From Rhodopseudomonas pentothenatexigens (GTDB lineage Bacteria > Pseudomonadota > Alphaproteobacteria > Rhizobiales > Xanthobacteraceae), in the NCBI RefSeq assembly GCF_900218015.1, contig NZ_UFQQ01000021.1, positions 1 through 64,000 of the forward strand: 64,000 nucleotides of DNA, written 5' to 3'. Positions 39,541 through 51,393 of this stretch are shown piece after piece. How positions within the stretch are numbered: the first letter of the stretch is position 1; each line of letters opens with the position of its first letter. Position numbers and translations under genes: made by a program. The notes under the pieces were generated by a model, which worked only from the letters and a program-made list of their open reading frames with translations, did no database searches and was not told where the DNA came from.

Positions 39541-39923
39541 TCGTTCCTCCACAAAAACGCGGCCGATCCCGCACCCGCCGTCGGTGCCCGACCGCAACCC
39601 CGCTGCAACCGGCGACTCACCCGCCAACGAGTCAGGCTCCGCCGATCGTTGATCCTGCGATCCGGGCGAAGTCATGGAAACGCTACGGGGGAGCATCGCC
39701 GGTGAAGAGACGTGCGATCGTCTCAGCCTCCGGCTGTTGTTGTTGACCAATTATGCGTCGGCACGCCTAGCCGCGACAAGCGGTGCGGTCATCCGACTTT
39801 CGGCGCTGATCGCGCGCATGTGCAGGGCCGTGATCGGGATGCGTGCGCTGCGGCATTCGCCCGCCCGGAACGACCGAGACGCTGGCGCATTAGCTGTTGG
39901 CTCTGGCGGGGATTGTTAACGAC
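39541..39923. other. Divergent intergenic region acs / topoisomerase IB
   Basis: A 383-base gap between divergent genes. I see no ORF with coding character. A locally AT-richer stretch near 39735-39760 (TTGTTGACCAATTATGCG) is the best place for a promoter. No palindromic repeat copy is present here. Confidence 0.4.
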
Positions 39924-41027
39924 ATGATCGATCGGCAGAATTTCGAGCTTCCCGAAAACGAAACTGCCACAGAGGCATCGAACTTCCTCGCCGCTGCGGA
40001 GCCGGCCAGTGTCGCGGAGCTCGCCGAAGATCTCGGTCTGCATCTCGGCGAGGTCGATCATCTGACGATCCGCCGCGTCAAGCGCGGCAAGCGCTGGCAT
40101 TATCTGCGCGCCGATGGCTCGCGGGTGAAGCAGCCAGGCACGATCCGGCGGCTGAACGCGCTGGCGATGCCGCCGGCCTATCAGGACGTCCGCTATGCCG
40201 CCGATCCAGCGTCGCATCTGCAGGCGGTCGGTCGAGATGCCGCGGGACGGCTGCAGTATCGCTACCATTCGGATTGGGAAAAGGTCCGTGAGGCGCGAAA
40301 GGCCCACCGGCTGGCGCAACTCGTCGGCGCGCTGCCGAAGATCCGCCGCATGGTGGCGAAGCACCTCTCGGGTGACGAGCCGACCCGGGAATTCGCGCTG
40401 GCCGCGGTGATCGAGCTGATCGCCCGCACCGCGATCCGCCCCGGCAGCGAATCCTATGCGCGGCTCAACGGCACCCGCGGCGCCGCGACGCTGCTGAAAT
40501 CCAACGTCACGATCGAAGACGACTGCGTGATGCTGTCGTTCAAGGCCAAAGGCGGCAAGGCGGTGCGCAAGGAATGCGGCGCCGCCCGGCTGGTGCGGGC
40601 GATCGGCATCCTGCGCAAGCTGCCGGGTCGACGGCTGTTCCAATATGTCGGCGCGGACGGCGCGGTGCATCCGGTTTCGACGTCCCAGGTCAACGTGTTC
40701 CTGCGTGAACTCGCCGGCATCAAGATTTCGCTGAAGGATTTTCGCACCCTGATGGCCTCGGCTGTGGTGCTGGAATCGCTGGCGCGGATCGAACCGGCCA
40801 GCAGTGCGCGCGGCCGGCGCAAACAGGTGCTGGAGGCGGTACGGGCGGCGGCCGACGAACTCGCCAACACCCCGTCGATCTGCCGCAAGAGCTACGTGCA
40901 CGCCACCATCGTTACGGCGTTCGAGGACGGTATTCTCGAACGCTTCGCTTCGACCCTGAAGGGCACTCGCTCCCAGGCCAAGCGTGAACAGCTGCTGGCC
41001 CAGGTGGTGATGGCGGCTGCGGCCTGA
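39924..41027 (+). CDS. DNA topoisomerase IB
   Basis: A 367-residue poxvirus-type topoisomerase that relaxes supercoils by a 3'-phosphotyrosine intermediate. Catalytic residues in context: Arg in TAIRPGSE, Lys in FKAKGGKAVRK, Arg in LKDFRTLMAS and the nucleophile Tyr in CRKSYVHA near residue 325. The N-terminal domain has RRVKRGKRWHYLRADGSRV and the block MPPAYQDVRYAADP. Start at ATG 39924; the earlier in-frame TTG at 39897 has no support. Bacterial type IB enzymes are accessory and often linked to repair. Confidence 0.92.
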   Translation: MIDRQNFELPENETATEASNFLAAAEPASVAELAEDLGLHLGEVDHLTIRRVKRGKRWHYLRADGSRVKQPGTIRRLNALAMPPAYQDVRYAADPASHLQAVGRDAAGRLQYRYHSDWEKVREARKAHRLAQLVGALPKIRRMVAKHLSGDEPTREFALAAVIELIARTAIRPGSESYARLNGTRGAATLLKSNVTIEDDCVMLSFKAKGGKAVRKECGAARLVRAIGILRKLPGRRLFQYVGADGAVHPVSTSQVNVFLRELAGIKISLKDFRTLMASAVVLESLARIEPASSARGRRKQVLEAVRAAADELANTPSICRKSYVHATIVTAFEDGILERFASTLKGTRSQAKREQLLAQVVMAAAA

Positions 41028-41039
41028 GACCGCTCGTGG

Positions 41040-41891
41040 TCAGTTCGGCGTCCAGCCGCAGGCAGAGAGCCGCGGATGCATATGCGCCGGCGGCGGCGCG
41101 GTGACCACCACCGGCGGTTTATTACGCGACAGCGGGATCACGATCTCGCGGGCGTGCAGATGCAGCCGGGGTTCGCCGAACCGCGGGCCGTTGCCGTAGA
41201 TGTTGTCACCGACGATCGGCCACCCCATCGCCGCACAATGCACCCGGAGCTGGTGGGTGCGGCCGGTGACCGGTTCGAGCGCCAGCCAGGTGAGGTGCGT
41301 CGGGGGTGGCGCACCGGATTTGGCGCCCGGCTTTCGAGTCGGATCGTCACCCTCTCCCCCGGCACTGAGAGCCCCCTCTCCCGCTTGCGGGACCCCCACC
41401 CCCGACCCCTCCCCGCAAGGGGGAGGGGAGGATCGACCCATCACCCGCCATTTCGTCAACGACGGCAGTCCCGCAGGATCGACCTTCTGCCACCAGCCGC
41501 GCTCGGCATTGAGCTTGGCGATCGGCAGATCGATGCTGCCTTCGTCTTCGGCCGGGCCGCCTTCGACGATCGCCCAATAGGTCTTGGAAATCCGCGAATG
41601 CTTGAACAGCAGTCCGAGCGTGGCGGTCGCCTTGCGATGCCGCCCGAGCACCAGGCAGCCCGAGGTGTCGCGGTCGAGCCGATGCGCCAGCACCGGCGGG
41701 CGCGGCAGGCCGAAGCGCAGGAATTCGAACGAGGTTTCCAGGTTCGGTCCGCCCTTGGGGCCGAGATGCACCGGAAGGCCCGGCGGTTTGTCGATCACCA
41801 GCATCAGCCCGTCGCGATACAGCACCCGCGCCTGGATCTGGTCCGCGGTCAGTTCCGGCACGTCGAATTGATCTGGGTGGCTTTCGTTCAT
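41040..41891 (-). CDS. RluA-family pseudouridine synthase carrying an in-frame repeat insert
   Basis: A 283-residue RNA pseudouridine synthase. The catalytic aspartate lies in HRLDRDTSGCLVLGR at about residue 70; RTHQLRVHCAAMGWPIVGD is the conserved C-terminal block. Between TKWRVMG and LTWLALEPVTG there are about 46 extra residues (SSPPPCGEGSGVGVPQ, then AGEGALSAGGEGDD and so on) encoded by a GC-rich palindromic repeat that is intergenic elsewhere in the window. Without it the protein would be the normal 235-240 residues. The insert lies in a surface-loop position, so activity may survive. The target RNA is not known. It is convergent with topoisomerase IB. Confidence 0.88.
   Translation of the reverse strand: MNESHPDQFDVPELTADQIQARVLYRDGLMLVIDKPPGLPVHLGPKGGPNLETSFEFLRFGLPRPPVLAHRLDRDTSGCLVLGRHRKATATLGLLFKHSRISKTYWAIVEGGPAEDEGSIDLPIAKLNAERGWWQKVDPAGLPSLTKWRVMGRSSPPPCGEGSGVGVPQAGEGALSAGGEGDDPTRKPGAKSGAPPPTHLTWLALEPVTGRTHQLRVHCAAMGWPIVGDNIYGNGPRFGEPRLHLHAREIVIPLSRNKPPVVVTAPPPAHMHPRLSACGWTPN
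41353..41430. repeat. Palindromic GC-rich repeat inside a coding sequence
   Basis: The strand opposite to the numbering reads CTCCCCTCCCCCTTGCGGGG then AGGGGTCGGGGGTGGGG, matching 28361-28400 at 39 of 40 bases, followed by GGTCCCGCAAGCGGGAGAGG. It is translated as part of the RluA-family protein with no stop codon. Confidence 0.85.
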
Positions 41892-41919
41892 GGCGCGAAA
41901 CGGCTAACACAGCGCCCTG

Positions 41920-42867
41920 ATGAGCGACACTCCGGAAAATTCGAAACAGAGCTGGTGGCGGCGGCTGTCCAGCGGCTTGAAGCGCACCTCGAGCTCGATC
42001 GGGACCGCGCTGTCGGAATTCGTGTCCAAGCGCAAGCTCGACCGGGCGATGCTTGAGGAGATCGAGGACGTGCTGCTGCGCGCCGATCTCGGCACCGAGG
42101 TGGCGGCGCGGATCGCCAGTGCGGTCGGCGAGGGACGCTACGACAAGATGATCTCGGCGGGCGACGTCAAGGAGATCGTCGCCGCCGAAGTCGAGAAGGT
42201 GCTGGCGCCGGTGGCACAGCCGCTCGTGGTCGACACCGGCAAGAAGCCGTTCGTGATCCTGATGGTCGGAGTCAACGGCTCCGGCAAGACCACCACCATC
42301 GGCAAGTTGTCGGCGCGGTTCGCATCCGAAGGCCACAAGGTGATGCTGGCGGCCGGCGACACGTTCCGCGCCGCGGCGATCGATCAGCTCAAGGTCTGGG
42401 GCGAGCGCACGGGCTCTCCAGTTGTCGCCGGCGCGCAGGGCTCCGACGCGGCCGGGCTGGCGTTCAACGCGCTGACCGCGGCCAAGGAGCAGAGCCGCGA
42501 CGTGCTGCTGATCGACACCGCCGGCCGGCTGCAGAACCGCACCGAGCTGATGAGCGAACTCGAAAAGGTGGTGCGGGTGATCAGGAAGGTCGACGCCAGC
42601 GCGCCGCATGCGGTGTTGCTGGTGCTCGACGCCACCGTCGGCCAGAACGCGCTGTCGCAGGTCGAGGCTTTCACCAAGACGGCGGGCGTTACCGGGCTGG
42701 TGATGACCAAGCTCGACGGCACGGCGCGCGGCGGCATCCTGGTGGCGATCGCCGAGAAGCACAAACTGCCGGTGCATTTCATCGGCGTCGGCGAGGGCGT
42801 CGAGGATCTGGCGCCGTTCACCGCGCGCGATTTCGCCAAGGCGATCGCCGGCACGGAGGCGGCATGA
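41920..42867 (+). CDS. ftsY: Signal recognition particle receptor FtsY
   Basis: A 315-residue SRP receptor that docks ribosome-nascent chain-SRP complexes at the membrane. The acidic A region is very short; the N domain ([20 protein letters not shown]) leads to the G domain with [14 protein letters not shown] (about residue 115), [22 protein letters not shown] and [10 protein letters not shown]. The N-terminal basic amphipathic stretch [16 protein letters not shown] probably gives membrane contact. Its stop overlaps the yciB start by four bases. Confidence 0.97.
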   Translation: MSDTPENSKQSWWRRLSSGLKRTSSSIGTALSEFVSKRKLDRAMLEEIEDVLLRADLGTEVAARIASAVGEGRYDKMISAGDVKEIVAAEVEKVLAPVAQPLVVDTGKKPFVILMVGVNGSGKTTTIGKLSARFASEGHKVMLAAGDTFRAAAIDQLKVWGERTGSPVVAGAQGSDAAGLAFNALTAAKEQSRDVLLIDTAGRLQNRTELMSELEKVVRVIRKVDASAPHAVLLVLDATVGQNALSQVEAFTKTAGVTGLVMTKLDGTARGGILVAIAEKHKLPVHFIGVGEGVEDLAPFTARDFAKAIAGTEAA

Positions 42868-43481
42868 CCGACGAGCTGATCGAAAAGAACCGGCCGCATC
42901 CGCTGTTCAAGCTGGCGACCGAGGTCGGTCCGCTGCTGATCTTCTTCTTCGTCAATTCCCGGTCGAACCTGTTCGTCGCCACCGCGGCGTTCATGGTGGC
43001 GGTGCTGGTGGCGATCGCTGTGGCCTATTGGGTCACGCGGCGGATCCCGATGATGACCATCGTCACGGCGGTGGTGGTGGTCGTGTTCGGCACGCTGACG
43101 CTGCTGCTGCACGACGAAACCTTCATCAAGATGAAGCCGACCATCGTCTACACGCTGTTCGCCGCGGCGCTCGGCGGCGGGCTGCTGTTCGGCCGCTCCT
43201 TCATCGCGATCATGTTCGATCAGATGTTCAACCTCACCCCGCAGGGCTGGCGGACGCTGACCTGGCGCTGGGCGCTGTGGTTCTTCGCCATGGCGGTGCT
43301 GAACGAGATCATCTGGCGCACCCAGTCGACCGACTTCTGGGTCACCTTCAAGGTGTTCGGGATGGTGCCGCTGACCATGGCGTTCGCGGTGACGCAGATG
43401 CCGCTGATCAAACGCCATCAGGTCGAGCCGGCGACGCTGGAGCAGAGCGCGGACGAAGAGGGCGACGTCTCGGGACGCTGA
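42864..43481 (+). CDS. yciB: Inner-membrane intracellular septation protein YciB/IspZ
   Basis: A 205-residue membrane protein with about six hydrophobic segments. Family blocks are [18 protein letters not shown] near the start and [20 protein letters not shown] with [19 protein letters not shown] near the end. YciB proteins interact with division and elongation machinery and affect envelope integrity. The start overlaps the ftsY stop (ATGA), so the two are translated as a coupled pair. Confidence 0.93.
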   Translation: MTDELIEKNRPHPLFKLATEVGPLLIFFFVNSRSNLFVATAAFMVAVLVAIAVAYWVTRRIPMMTIVTAVVVVVFGTLTLLLHDETFIKMKPTIVYTLFAAALGGGLLFGRSFIAIMFDQMFNLTPQGWRTLTWRWALWFFAMAVLNEIIWRTQSTDFWVTFKVFGMVPLTMAFAVTQMPLIKRHQVEPATLEQSADEEGDVSGR

Positions 43482-43539
43482 GGCTGCACCTCAGAAGTCG
43501 GCATCGCGTTGCCTGATCTGACATTGCCAATTTCACCGC

Positions 43540-43630
43540 CGTCATGCCCGGGCTTGTCCCGGGCATCCACGTTTTCGGCAGATGTCAGGAACAAGGACGT
43601 GGATGGCCGGGACGAGCCCGGCCATGACGG
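43540..43630. repeat. Palindromic repeat, GTCATGCCCGGG family
   Basis: Same plan as 2954-3044: CGTCATGCCCGGG..CCCGGGCATCCACG, a spacer, then CGTGGATGGCCGGG..CCGGCCATGACGG. It lies between the convergent yciB and HhH-protein genes. Confidence 0.8.
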
Positions 43631-43665
43631 TGTACTTCGGGGCGGTCGCCCCGGCATCGCCTCTC

Positions 43666-44031
43666 TCACTTCTGCTTGGCGATGATCTTGTCCTTGATCC
43701 CGTCGTAGGTCTTCTCGGGGACGATCTTCTTCTTCACCAGCTCGTCCTTGCCCTTGTAGGGGCGGCCTTTGATGATCGCCGCGGAATACGCCTTGCCGAC
43801 GCCGGGCAGCGCGTCGAGCTGCTCGGCGGTCGCCGAGTTGATATCGAGAAGCTCCGTCTTGGGCGTCTCGGACTTGGCGCCTGCGGTCGGCGAGGTCTTG
43901 GTCGCGACGGGCGGCGCCATGGTGCCGGACGGTGCGGTCTGGGTGCCCTGGGCCATCACCGGGGCACTGGTGAGCAGGCCGAAGGCCAGCGCGGCGGCGA
44001 GCGTGAGGTGGCGCAGCTTCGAAATACGCAT
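43666..44031 (-). CDS. Exported helix-hairpin-helix (ComEA-like) protein
   Basis: A 121-residue protein with a signal peptide (LTLAAALAFGLLTSAPVMA), a Thr/Pro/Ala/Lys linker and a HhH domain at about residues 60-115 (LLDINSATAEQLDALPGVGK, then AYSAAIIKGRPYKGKDELVK). ComEA-type domains bind DNA in the periplasm and can pull in transforming DNA; many Rhizobiales carry this small version without other competence genes nearby. GGAGG nine bases before the ATG at 44031 favours MRISKLRH as the start. Confidence 0.85.
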   Translation of the reverse strand: MRISKLRHLTLAAALAFGLLTSAPVMAQGTQTAPSGTMAPPVATKTSPTAGAKSETPKTELLDINSATAEQLDALPGVGKAYSAAIIKGRPYKGKDELVKKKIVPEKTYDGIKDKIIAKQK

Positions 44032-44167
44032 CGGGGTGTCCTCCAAGGACGTCGTTAGTAACGCCATGAAGCTAGCCGGCGATTCATGGCGGCGCCGTGG
44101 CCGGCAAATGAACCGCCGATAAATGCTGATTATTATTTCGCGGCGGGGAGGTAGTGGCGCGGCACGG

Positions 44168-44218
44168 CGCAACCTCTCCCGCGAGCGGGAGTGGGGGACG
44201 CGCTGCGGTCGGGGAGAG
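44168..44218. repeat. CTCTCCCGC..GGGGAGAGG repeat remnant
   Basis: CAACCTCTCCCGCGAGCGGG and GGTCGGGGAGAGGGTG form an interrupted inverted repeat related to the C-rich element at 28361 and 41353. It ends 18 bases beyond the ccmG stop. Confidence 0.5.
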
Positions 44219-44236
44219 GGTGCGGAGGAACGCGGG

Positions 44237-44827
44237 CTAGGACTTCGCCAGCGCCTTGCCGATCTCGACCTTGAGCACCTTGTCGAGATTGTCGGGCGTG
44301 ATCGGTCCGACCAGCTTGTAGGCGATGTTGCCGTCGCGGCCGACCACGAAGGTTTCCGGCACCCCATACACGCCCCATTCGATCGCGGCGCGGCCGGTGG
44401 CGTCGACACCGACCGCCGCGAACGGGTTGCCGTAGCGGCCGAGGAAGCGGCGGGCGTTGTCGGGCTTGTCCTTGTAGTCGATACCGACGAGCTGGATGCG
44501 CTTGTCCTCGGCCAGCGTCATCAGCAGCGGCGCCTCGTCGTGGCAGGGCACGCACCACGACGCCCAGACGTTGACGACGCTGACCTTGCCCTTGAACATC
44601 GCCGGATCCAGCCCAGGCACGGCGGCGCCGTCGCGGCTCAGTCCTTCCAGCGGCGGCAGCGGGGTCTGCGGTGCCGGCCGGCCGATCAGGGCTGAGGGAA
44701 TGCGCGACACGTCGCTGTCGCCGAGCCGAAACCAGAACAGCACCGCCAGTCCGGCGAACAGCAGCGCCGGCAGCACCACCAGCCAGGAACGGCGCTTCGG
44801 CGAGGCGGGGTCGAGAGTGTCTGTCAT
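44237..44827 (-). CDS. ccmG: Cytochrome c maturation thiol:disulfide protein
   Basis: A 196-residue DsbE/CcmG protein: one N-terminal helix (SWLVVLPALLFAGLAVLFWF), then a periplasmic thioredoxin domain with the active site WASWCVPCHDEAP at about residue 90 and the cis-proline region VYGVPETFVV. It keeps the CXXCH cysteines of apocytochrome c reduced for heme attachment. It follows ccmD by 15 bases and ends the ccmCDG group. Confidence 0.95.
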   Translation of the reverse strand: MTDTLDPASPKRRSWLVVLPALLFAGLAVLFWFRLGDSDVSRIPSALIGRPAPQTPLPPLEGLSRDGAAVPGLDPAMFKGKVSVVNVWASWCVPCHDEAPLLMTLAEDKRIQLVGIDYKDKPDNARRFLGRYGNPFAAVGVDATGRAAIEWGVYGVPETFVVGRDGNIAYKLVGPITPDNLDKVLKVEIGKALAKS

Positions 44828-44842
44828 GTCGATCCGTCAGGT

Positions 44843-45016
44843 TCAGTGATCGGTGGCGCTGCGGCCGGACCGACGGACCGCGCCGCGCGCTTCGAGGTCG
44901 CGCAGCCGCGCCTTCTGCTTGCGATAGTCGAGCACCACCCAGCCGACCAGCAGTAGCACCACGATCGCGGTCGCGGCGTAGGACGAGACGATGAAGTCCG
45001 CGTATTTGCCGAACAT
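44843..45016 (-). CDS. ccmD: Heme exporter protein CcmD
   Basis: A 57-residue single-pass membrane protein ([16 protein letters not shown], then [20 protein letters not shown]) that stabilises the CcmABC-heme-CcmE complex. The ATG at 45014-45016 overlaps the ccmC stop by one base. Identification rests on position between ccmC and ccmG, the Tyr-containing N-terminus and the basic tail after the helix, all normal for the family. Confidence 0.92.
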   Translation of the reverse strand: MFGKYADFIVSSYAATAIVVLLLVGWVVLDYRKQKARLRDLEARGAVRRSGRSATDH

Positions 45017-45750
45017 CACGCCGCCTCGGCCCGGCTGGCCTGCAGCATCTGCAGCGAGCGCACCCGACGCCGCAGGATTTCGTTGCGCATCGCGGCCAGG
45101 TGCAGGGTCAGAAACAGCAGCGAGAAGCCGACCGCGGTGACCAGCAGCGGGATCAGGAACGCCTTGTCCAGGGTCGATCCGCCCATCCGCACCACCGAGG
45201 CGGGCTGGTGCAGCGTATTCCACCAGTCGACCGAGAATTTGATGATCGGCAGGTTGATGGCACCGACCAGGGTCAGCACCGCGGCCGCGCGTGCCGCCCG
45301 CGTCGGGTCCTCGACCGCTCGCCACAGCGCGATCAGGCCGAGATACATCAGAAACAGCACCAGCATCGAGGTCAGCCGAGCGTCCCATTCCCAATAGGTG
45401 CCCCACATCGGCCGCCCCCACAGCGAGCCGGTCACCAGCGCCAGGAACGTGAACGCCGCGCCGATCGGCGCTGCGGTCTTGGCGGCGACGTCGGCGAGCG
45501 GATGCCGCCATACCAGCGTGCCGAGCGAGGCGATGCTCATCACCCCCCAGACGAACATCGCCAGCCAGGCGTTCGGCACGTGCACGAACATGATTTTGAC
45601 CGTGGCGCCCTGCTGGTAGTCGTCCGGGGCCAGCATGCCTTGGGTCAGGCCGGCCGCCAGCGTCAACACGGTCGCGCCCGCCAGCCAGGGCAGCAGGCGC
45701 CCGGCCAGCGTCAGGAACCGCGTCGGGTTGGCGAGTTCGGTCAGCTTCAT
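45016..45750 (-). CDS. ccmC: Heme-handling protein CcmC
   Basis: A 244-residue six-helix membrane protein that loads heme onto CcmE. The tryptophan-rich motif [13 protein letters not shown] is at about residue 110, and the flanking histidines that bind heme are in [10 protein letters not shown] and NTLHQPASV. The ATG at 45748-45750 (MKLTELANP) is the family start. It would normally follow ccmB directly; here a Xre-RES pair separates them, and 89 bases lie between the RES stop and ccmC. Confidence 0.96.
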   Translation of the reverse strand: MKLTELANPTRFLTLAGRLLPWLAGATVLTLAAGLTQGMLAPDDYQQGATVKIMFVHVPNAWLAMFVWGVMSIASLGTLVWRHPLADVAAKTAAPIGAAFTFLALVTGSLWGRPMWGTYWEWDARLTSMLVLFLMYLGLIALWRAVEDPTRAARAAAVLTLVGAINLPIIKFSVDWWNTLHQPASVVRMGGSTLDKAFLIPLLVTAVGFSLLFLTLHLAAMRNEILRRRVRSLQMLQASRAEAA

Positions 45751-45839
45751 GACGTTCCTGATAATGGCCGCGACCGGCGCAGGCAATGACGTGAGTCAGA
45801 TCGGGCGCGACTTCCGAAGGAGTTGATCGGCGGTGAAGG

Positions 45840-46604
45840 TCAGCGCTCCCAGACCAGTCCCGCCATTCGCGGGTCGGAATCGAAGGCGTCGCGGCCGAAG
45901 CCGAGGGACGACCTCGGTGCTTCGCAGAAGGCGCGTGCGCCGTTGCGGTCGACATGGATGCGCCAGCTCTGGCGGTCGACCGGCGCTTTGACCGCAAACA
46001 CCGCGGGCGACAAAACGGCAACATTCATGCCGCCTTCGGAATCGCGAACCGAAGGATATCTGATGATCTCGATCGCGGCGCGGCGGGCCGCATCGCTGAA
46101 CGCCTGCCCTGCCTGATAGCTCTGCCGCGCCAGAATGGCCTCGGCATCCTCCGCCGGCAACACCGCCACGTCGACGGCGTGATCGGACTGCAGGTCGACC
46201 GCGAAGGCGGTGTACTCGGCCGGATTCTGCGGCCACGGGGTGGCGGGGGACTCGGCAAAGAACAGCAGGCGGTGGAACACCGCTTCCGCAACGCATGTCC
46301 GCGGCCGGTCGGAGGCGTAAAACACGCCTCCTTCCGCAAACGGCCGGCGAAAGCGCGAGCCCCACGGGTTGGCCGGGCTGTAACGGAACGGCGTCATCAA
46401 GAGATAGTCGAGCCCGGCGCAGTCCGAAGGGATCGGCGGCTTGCTGTCGTCGATCAGTTGCTCCAGCAGCGCCTGCTCGTCGAGCGAGTCGGTCAGCTTC
46501 ATTGTTGCGGCGCGATGCTGAGCCTCGACGATCCGCCAGAACCGGCCCGACAGGCGGACGGCGCTAGATCGGAGCGCGTCGGCTGTCCAGGTACTGGACG
46601 ACAT
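45840..46604 (-). CDS. RES-domain toxin
   Basis: A 254-residue toxin of the Xre-RES class; characterised members break down NAD+ or ADP-ribosylate targets. RES residues in context: Arg in [13 protein letters not shown] (about residue 75), Tyr in [10 protein letters not shown], Glu in [12 protein letters not shown], and [20 protein letters not shown] in the C-terminal half. Its start overlaps the antitoxin gene end by 41 bases, as in known pairs. The pair sits between ccmB and ccmC. Confidence 0.9.
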   Translation of the reverse strand: MSSSTWTADALRSSAVRLSGRFWRIVEAQHRAATMKLTDSLDEQALLEQLIDDSKPPIPSDCAGLDYLLMTPFRYSPANPWGSRFRRPFAEGGVFYASDRPRTCVAEAVFHRLLFFAESPATPWPQNPAEYTAFAVDLQSDHAVDVAVLPAEDAEAILARQSYQAGQAFSDAARRAAIEIIRYPSVRDSEGGMNVAVLSPAVFAVKAPVDRQSWRIHVDRNGARAFCEAPRSSLGFGRDAFDSDPRMAGLVWER

Positions 46605-46944
46605 GCAGCAGACCCTGGACCTTTTGAATCAACTCGGCCGGTGTTCCGCGCAGCGCCAGATTGTCGCCGCGCATCCAGGCCCGGGCGGAAGCCTCGTCGC
46701 CGCCGACGATCGCGTCCAACGAGCGATACAGCCGCACGAACAGCGTCGCGAGTTCGAACGGCTTGCCGCGTTCCAGCACATAGTCGCCGCTGCGCATCCG
46801 CGAGATCACCGATTCCGAAAGCCCGATCACATTGCCGAGGATCTTCTGCGACAGACCGAGCCGGTCCGCTGCGCGGATCGTCGCCTTGCTCAGGACCATG
46901 CCGGCATTTGCAGGAGCGTCTTGCCTATGAACCGCAACGCTCAT
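46564..46944 (-). CDS. Xre/MbcA/ParS-family antitoxin
   Basis: A 126-residue antitoxin. The N-terminal helix-turn-helix (RAADRLGLSQKILGNVIGLS, ESVISRMRSGDYVL) binds DNA and the C-terminal DUF2384-type region (KPFELATLFVRLYRSLDAIV, ARAWMRGDNLALRGTPAEL) blocks the toxin. The ATG at 46942-46944 is preferred over an adjacent TTG. The palindromic operator at 46959-46998 lies just upstream, so autoregulation is expected. The gene overlaps the RES toxin gene by 41 bases. Confidence 0.92.
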   Translation of the reverse strand: MSVAVHRQDAPANAGMVLSKATIRAADRLGLSQKILGNVIGLSESVISRMRSGDYVLERGKPFELATLFVRLYRSLDAIVGGDEASARAWMRGDNLALRGTPAELIQKVQGLLHVVQYLDSRRAPI

Positions 46945-46958
46945 CAAGAGCCTCCGTC

Positions 46959-46998
46959 TTGCTAAAGCAACAATAGATCAAGAGTGTTGCTTTAGCAA
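46959..46998. promoter_or_regulatory. Operator of the Xre-RES pair
   Basis: TTGCTAAAGCAACA (46959-46972) and TGTTGCTTTAGCAA (46985-46998) are perfect inverted copies. Each half is itself a near palindrome TTGC-N4-GCAA. The centres are 26 bases apart, ending 15 bases before the antitoxin ATG, which fits repression by paired Xre dimers. Confidence 0.75.
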
Positions 46999-47029
46999 TA
47001 AACGCCTCCGGTTGAACTTGTTCCCGTCC

Positions 47030-47698
47030 TCAGTCCAGCCCCTGCCGCAAGCTGGCGGCGGCGGCGAACGGGCCGATCACCAGGCTGAGCAGCGAGATCG
47101 CGCACAGGATCGAAAACGGCGTGCCGAAAGACACCGGGCCGACGATCGCCGCCTGGGAGGCCGAAACGCCGAAGATCAGCACCGGGATCGACAGCGGCAG
47201 CACCAGCACCGCCAGCAGCAGGCCGCCGCGGCGCAGCGTCACCGCCAGCGCGGCGCCGATCATGCCGGTGAAGGTCAGCGCCGGGGTGCCGGCCAGCAGC
47301 GTGGCCATCACCGCCAGCGACGCGCTGCCGTCGAGATTGAGCAAGAGGCCAAGCACCGGCGTGGCGACGATCAGCGGCAGGCCCGCTGCCAGCCAATGCG
47401 CCAGCGCCTTGGCGGCGCAGGTCAGTTCCAGCGGGGTCCGGCTCATCACGATCAGGTCGAGCGAGCCGTCCTCGGCGTCGGCGGTGAACAGCCGGTCGAG
47501 CGTCAGCAGGCTGGCCAGCAGCGCCCCGAGCCACAGGATCGCCGGCCCGAGCCGCTTCAGCAGCGCCAGATCGGGACCGACCGCGAACGGCATCAGCACC
47601 ACCACGGTGAGGAAGAACAGCACGCCGATCAGCGCGCCGCCGCCGACCCGCAGCGCGATCCTGATATCGCGGCGGACGATGGCACCAAGCGCAGTCAT
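47030..47698 (-). CDS. ccmB: Heme exporter protein CcmB
   Basis: A 222-residue six-helix ABC permease subunit of the cytochrome c maturation complex; with CcmA it uses ATP to release holo-CcmE. Family blocks: [36 protein letters not shown] and [17 protein letters not shown]. Its ATG overlaps the ccmA stop by four bases. The next minus-strand gene is not ccmC but the Xre antitoxin, 85 bases on. Confidence 0.96.
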   Translation of the reverse strand: MTALGAIVRRDIRIALRVGGGALIGVLFFLTVVVLMPFAVGPDLALLKRLGPAILWLGALLASLLTLDRLFTADAEDGSLDLIVMSRTPLELTCAAKALAHWLAAGLPLIVATPVLGLLLNLDGSASLAVMATLLAGTPALTFTGMIGAALAVTLRRGGLLLAVLVLPLSIPVLIFGVSASQAAIVGPVSFGTPFSILCAISLLSLVIGPFAAAASLRQGLD

Positions 47699-48297
47699 TG
47701 GGCGGCTCCGATCCGCAGCTCCCGCACCGGAATGCCGAGCGGCGTGTGGGTGGCGGCAACGATGATGCCGCCGCCGGCGAGGTGATCCTGCATCAGGCGC
47801 ACGAACAGCTCCTGGCCTTTGACGTCGAGCGCCGAGGTCGGCTCGTCGAGCAGCCAGATCGGCCGCCGCACCACCAGCAGGCGGGCGATCGACAGCCGCC
47901 GGCGCTGGCCGGCCGACAGATACGCCGCCGGCAGTTCGGCCGCGTGGCCGAGCCCGACCGCCTTGATGGCCGCGCCCAGATCGCTGCGCTCGCCGCCGAG
48001 AAAGTCGCGCCAGAAACCGAGATTCTCAGCAACGCTGAGCGACGGCTTCAGCGCGTCGCGATGGCCGAGATAGTGCGCCTGTTCGGCGACGGGCGTGTCC
48101 GGTTCCCCGCCCTCGAGTGTGATGGTTCCGGCCTCCGGTGTCAGCAGCCCGGCGATCAGTCGCAACAGCGACGTCTTGCCGGCGCCGTTGTGTCCGACCA
48201 GCGCCAGCGCTTCGCGGCCGCTCGCCTCGAAGGCCAGTCCGGCGAATACCTCGCGGCCGCCTCGTACACATTGTAAGTCGCGCCCCGACAGCCGCAT
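47695..48297 (-). CDS. ccmA: Heme exporter ATP-binding protein CcmA
   Basis: A 200-residue ABC ATPase. Walker A is [12 protein letters not shown] (about residue 35), the signature [15 protein letters not shown] and Walker B IWLLDEP. The start at ATG 48295-48297 ([14 protein letters not shown]) gives the family length; the reading frame stays open far upstream, but that stretch is antisense to acnA and is not coding. It is the first gene of ccmAB and divergent from acnA. Confidence 0.95.
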   Translation of the reverse strand: MRLSGRDLQCVRGGREVFAGLAFEASGREALALVGHNGAGKTSLLRLIAGLLTPEAGTITLEGGEPDTPVAEQAHYLGHRDALKPSLSVAENLGFWRDFLGGERSDLGAAIKAVGLGHAAELPAAYLSAGQRRRLSIARLLVVRRPIWLLDEPTSALDVKGQELFVRLMQDHLAGGGIIVAATHTPLGIPVRELRIGAAQ

Positions 48298-48510
48298 GCA
48301 TCCAACCTGTTCCGCTCCACATCGGAACGGCCTACTCACAAATCGATGCGCTCGCCTGTCATTGTCGAACTGGCGGCGCAATTGGAAAGGTTCTATAAGC
48401 CGGAACTTGATGCAGCACACGATCGGCGCCTGCAAGCCGGACGGCCTGCCCCTCCGGAGCCAGCATACAAGCTCGCCCAATCGAAAACGATAATCTGGGA
48501 CCCGCCTTAC

Positions 48511-51228
<2,718 letters not shown>

Positions 51229-51288
51229 GCCGCGATCTGATCGACAGTAGCAGAATGCCTCACTGCGAAGTGAGTGGCGGGTGAACGG

Positions 51289-51323
51289 AAGGCGGCCTAT
51301 GCAAAGGGCCGCCTTTTCGTTTT
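51289..51323 (+). terminator. Terminator of acnA
   Basis: AAGGCGGCC (51289-51297) and GGCCGCCTT (51307-51315) form the stem, followed by TTCGTTTT. It lies about 60 bases after the acnA stop and before the DUF1223 gene. Confidence 0.8.
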
Positions 51324-51393
51324 AAGGCTTGTTGATGGAAGGCGGCGTACCGCCGTCCCGAAGCACTCGGCAAAGGCGGTTTGGCAAACGACG

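Noticed and set aside
48346-48510. N-terminal extension of aconitase
   Set aside because: The 55 extra residues do not resemble aconitase; the conserved start is [13 protein letters not shown] at 48511.
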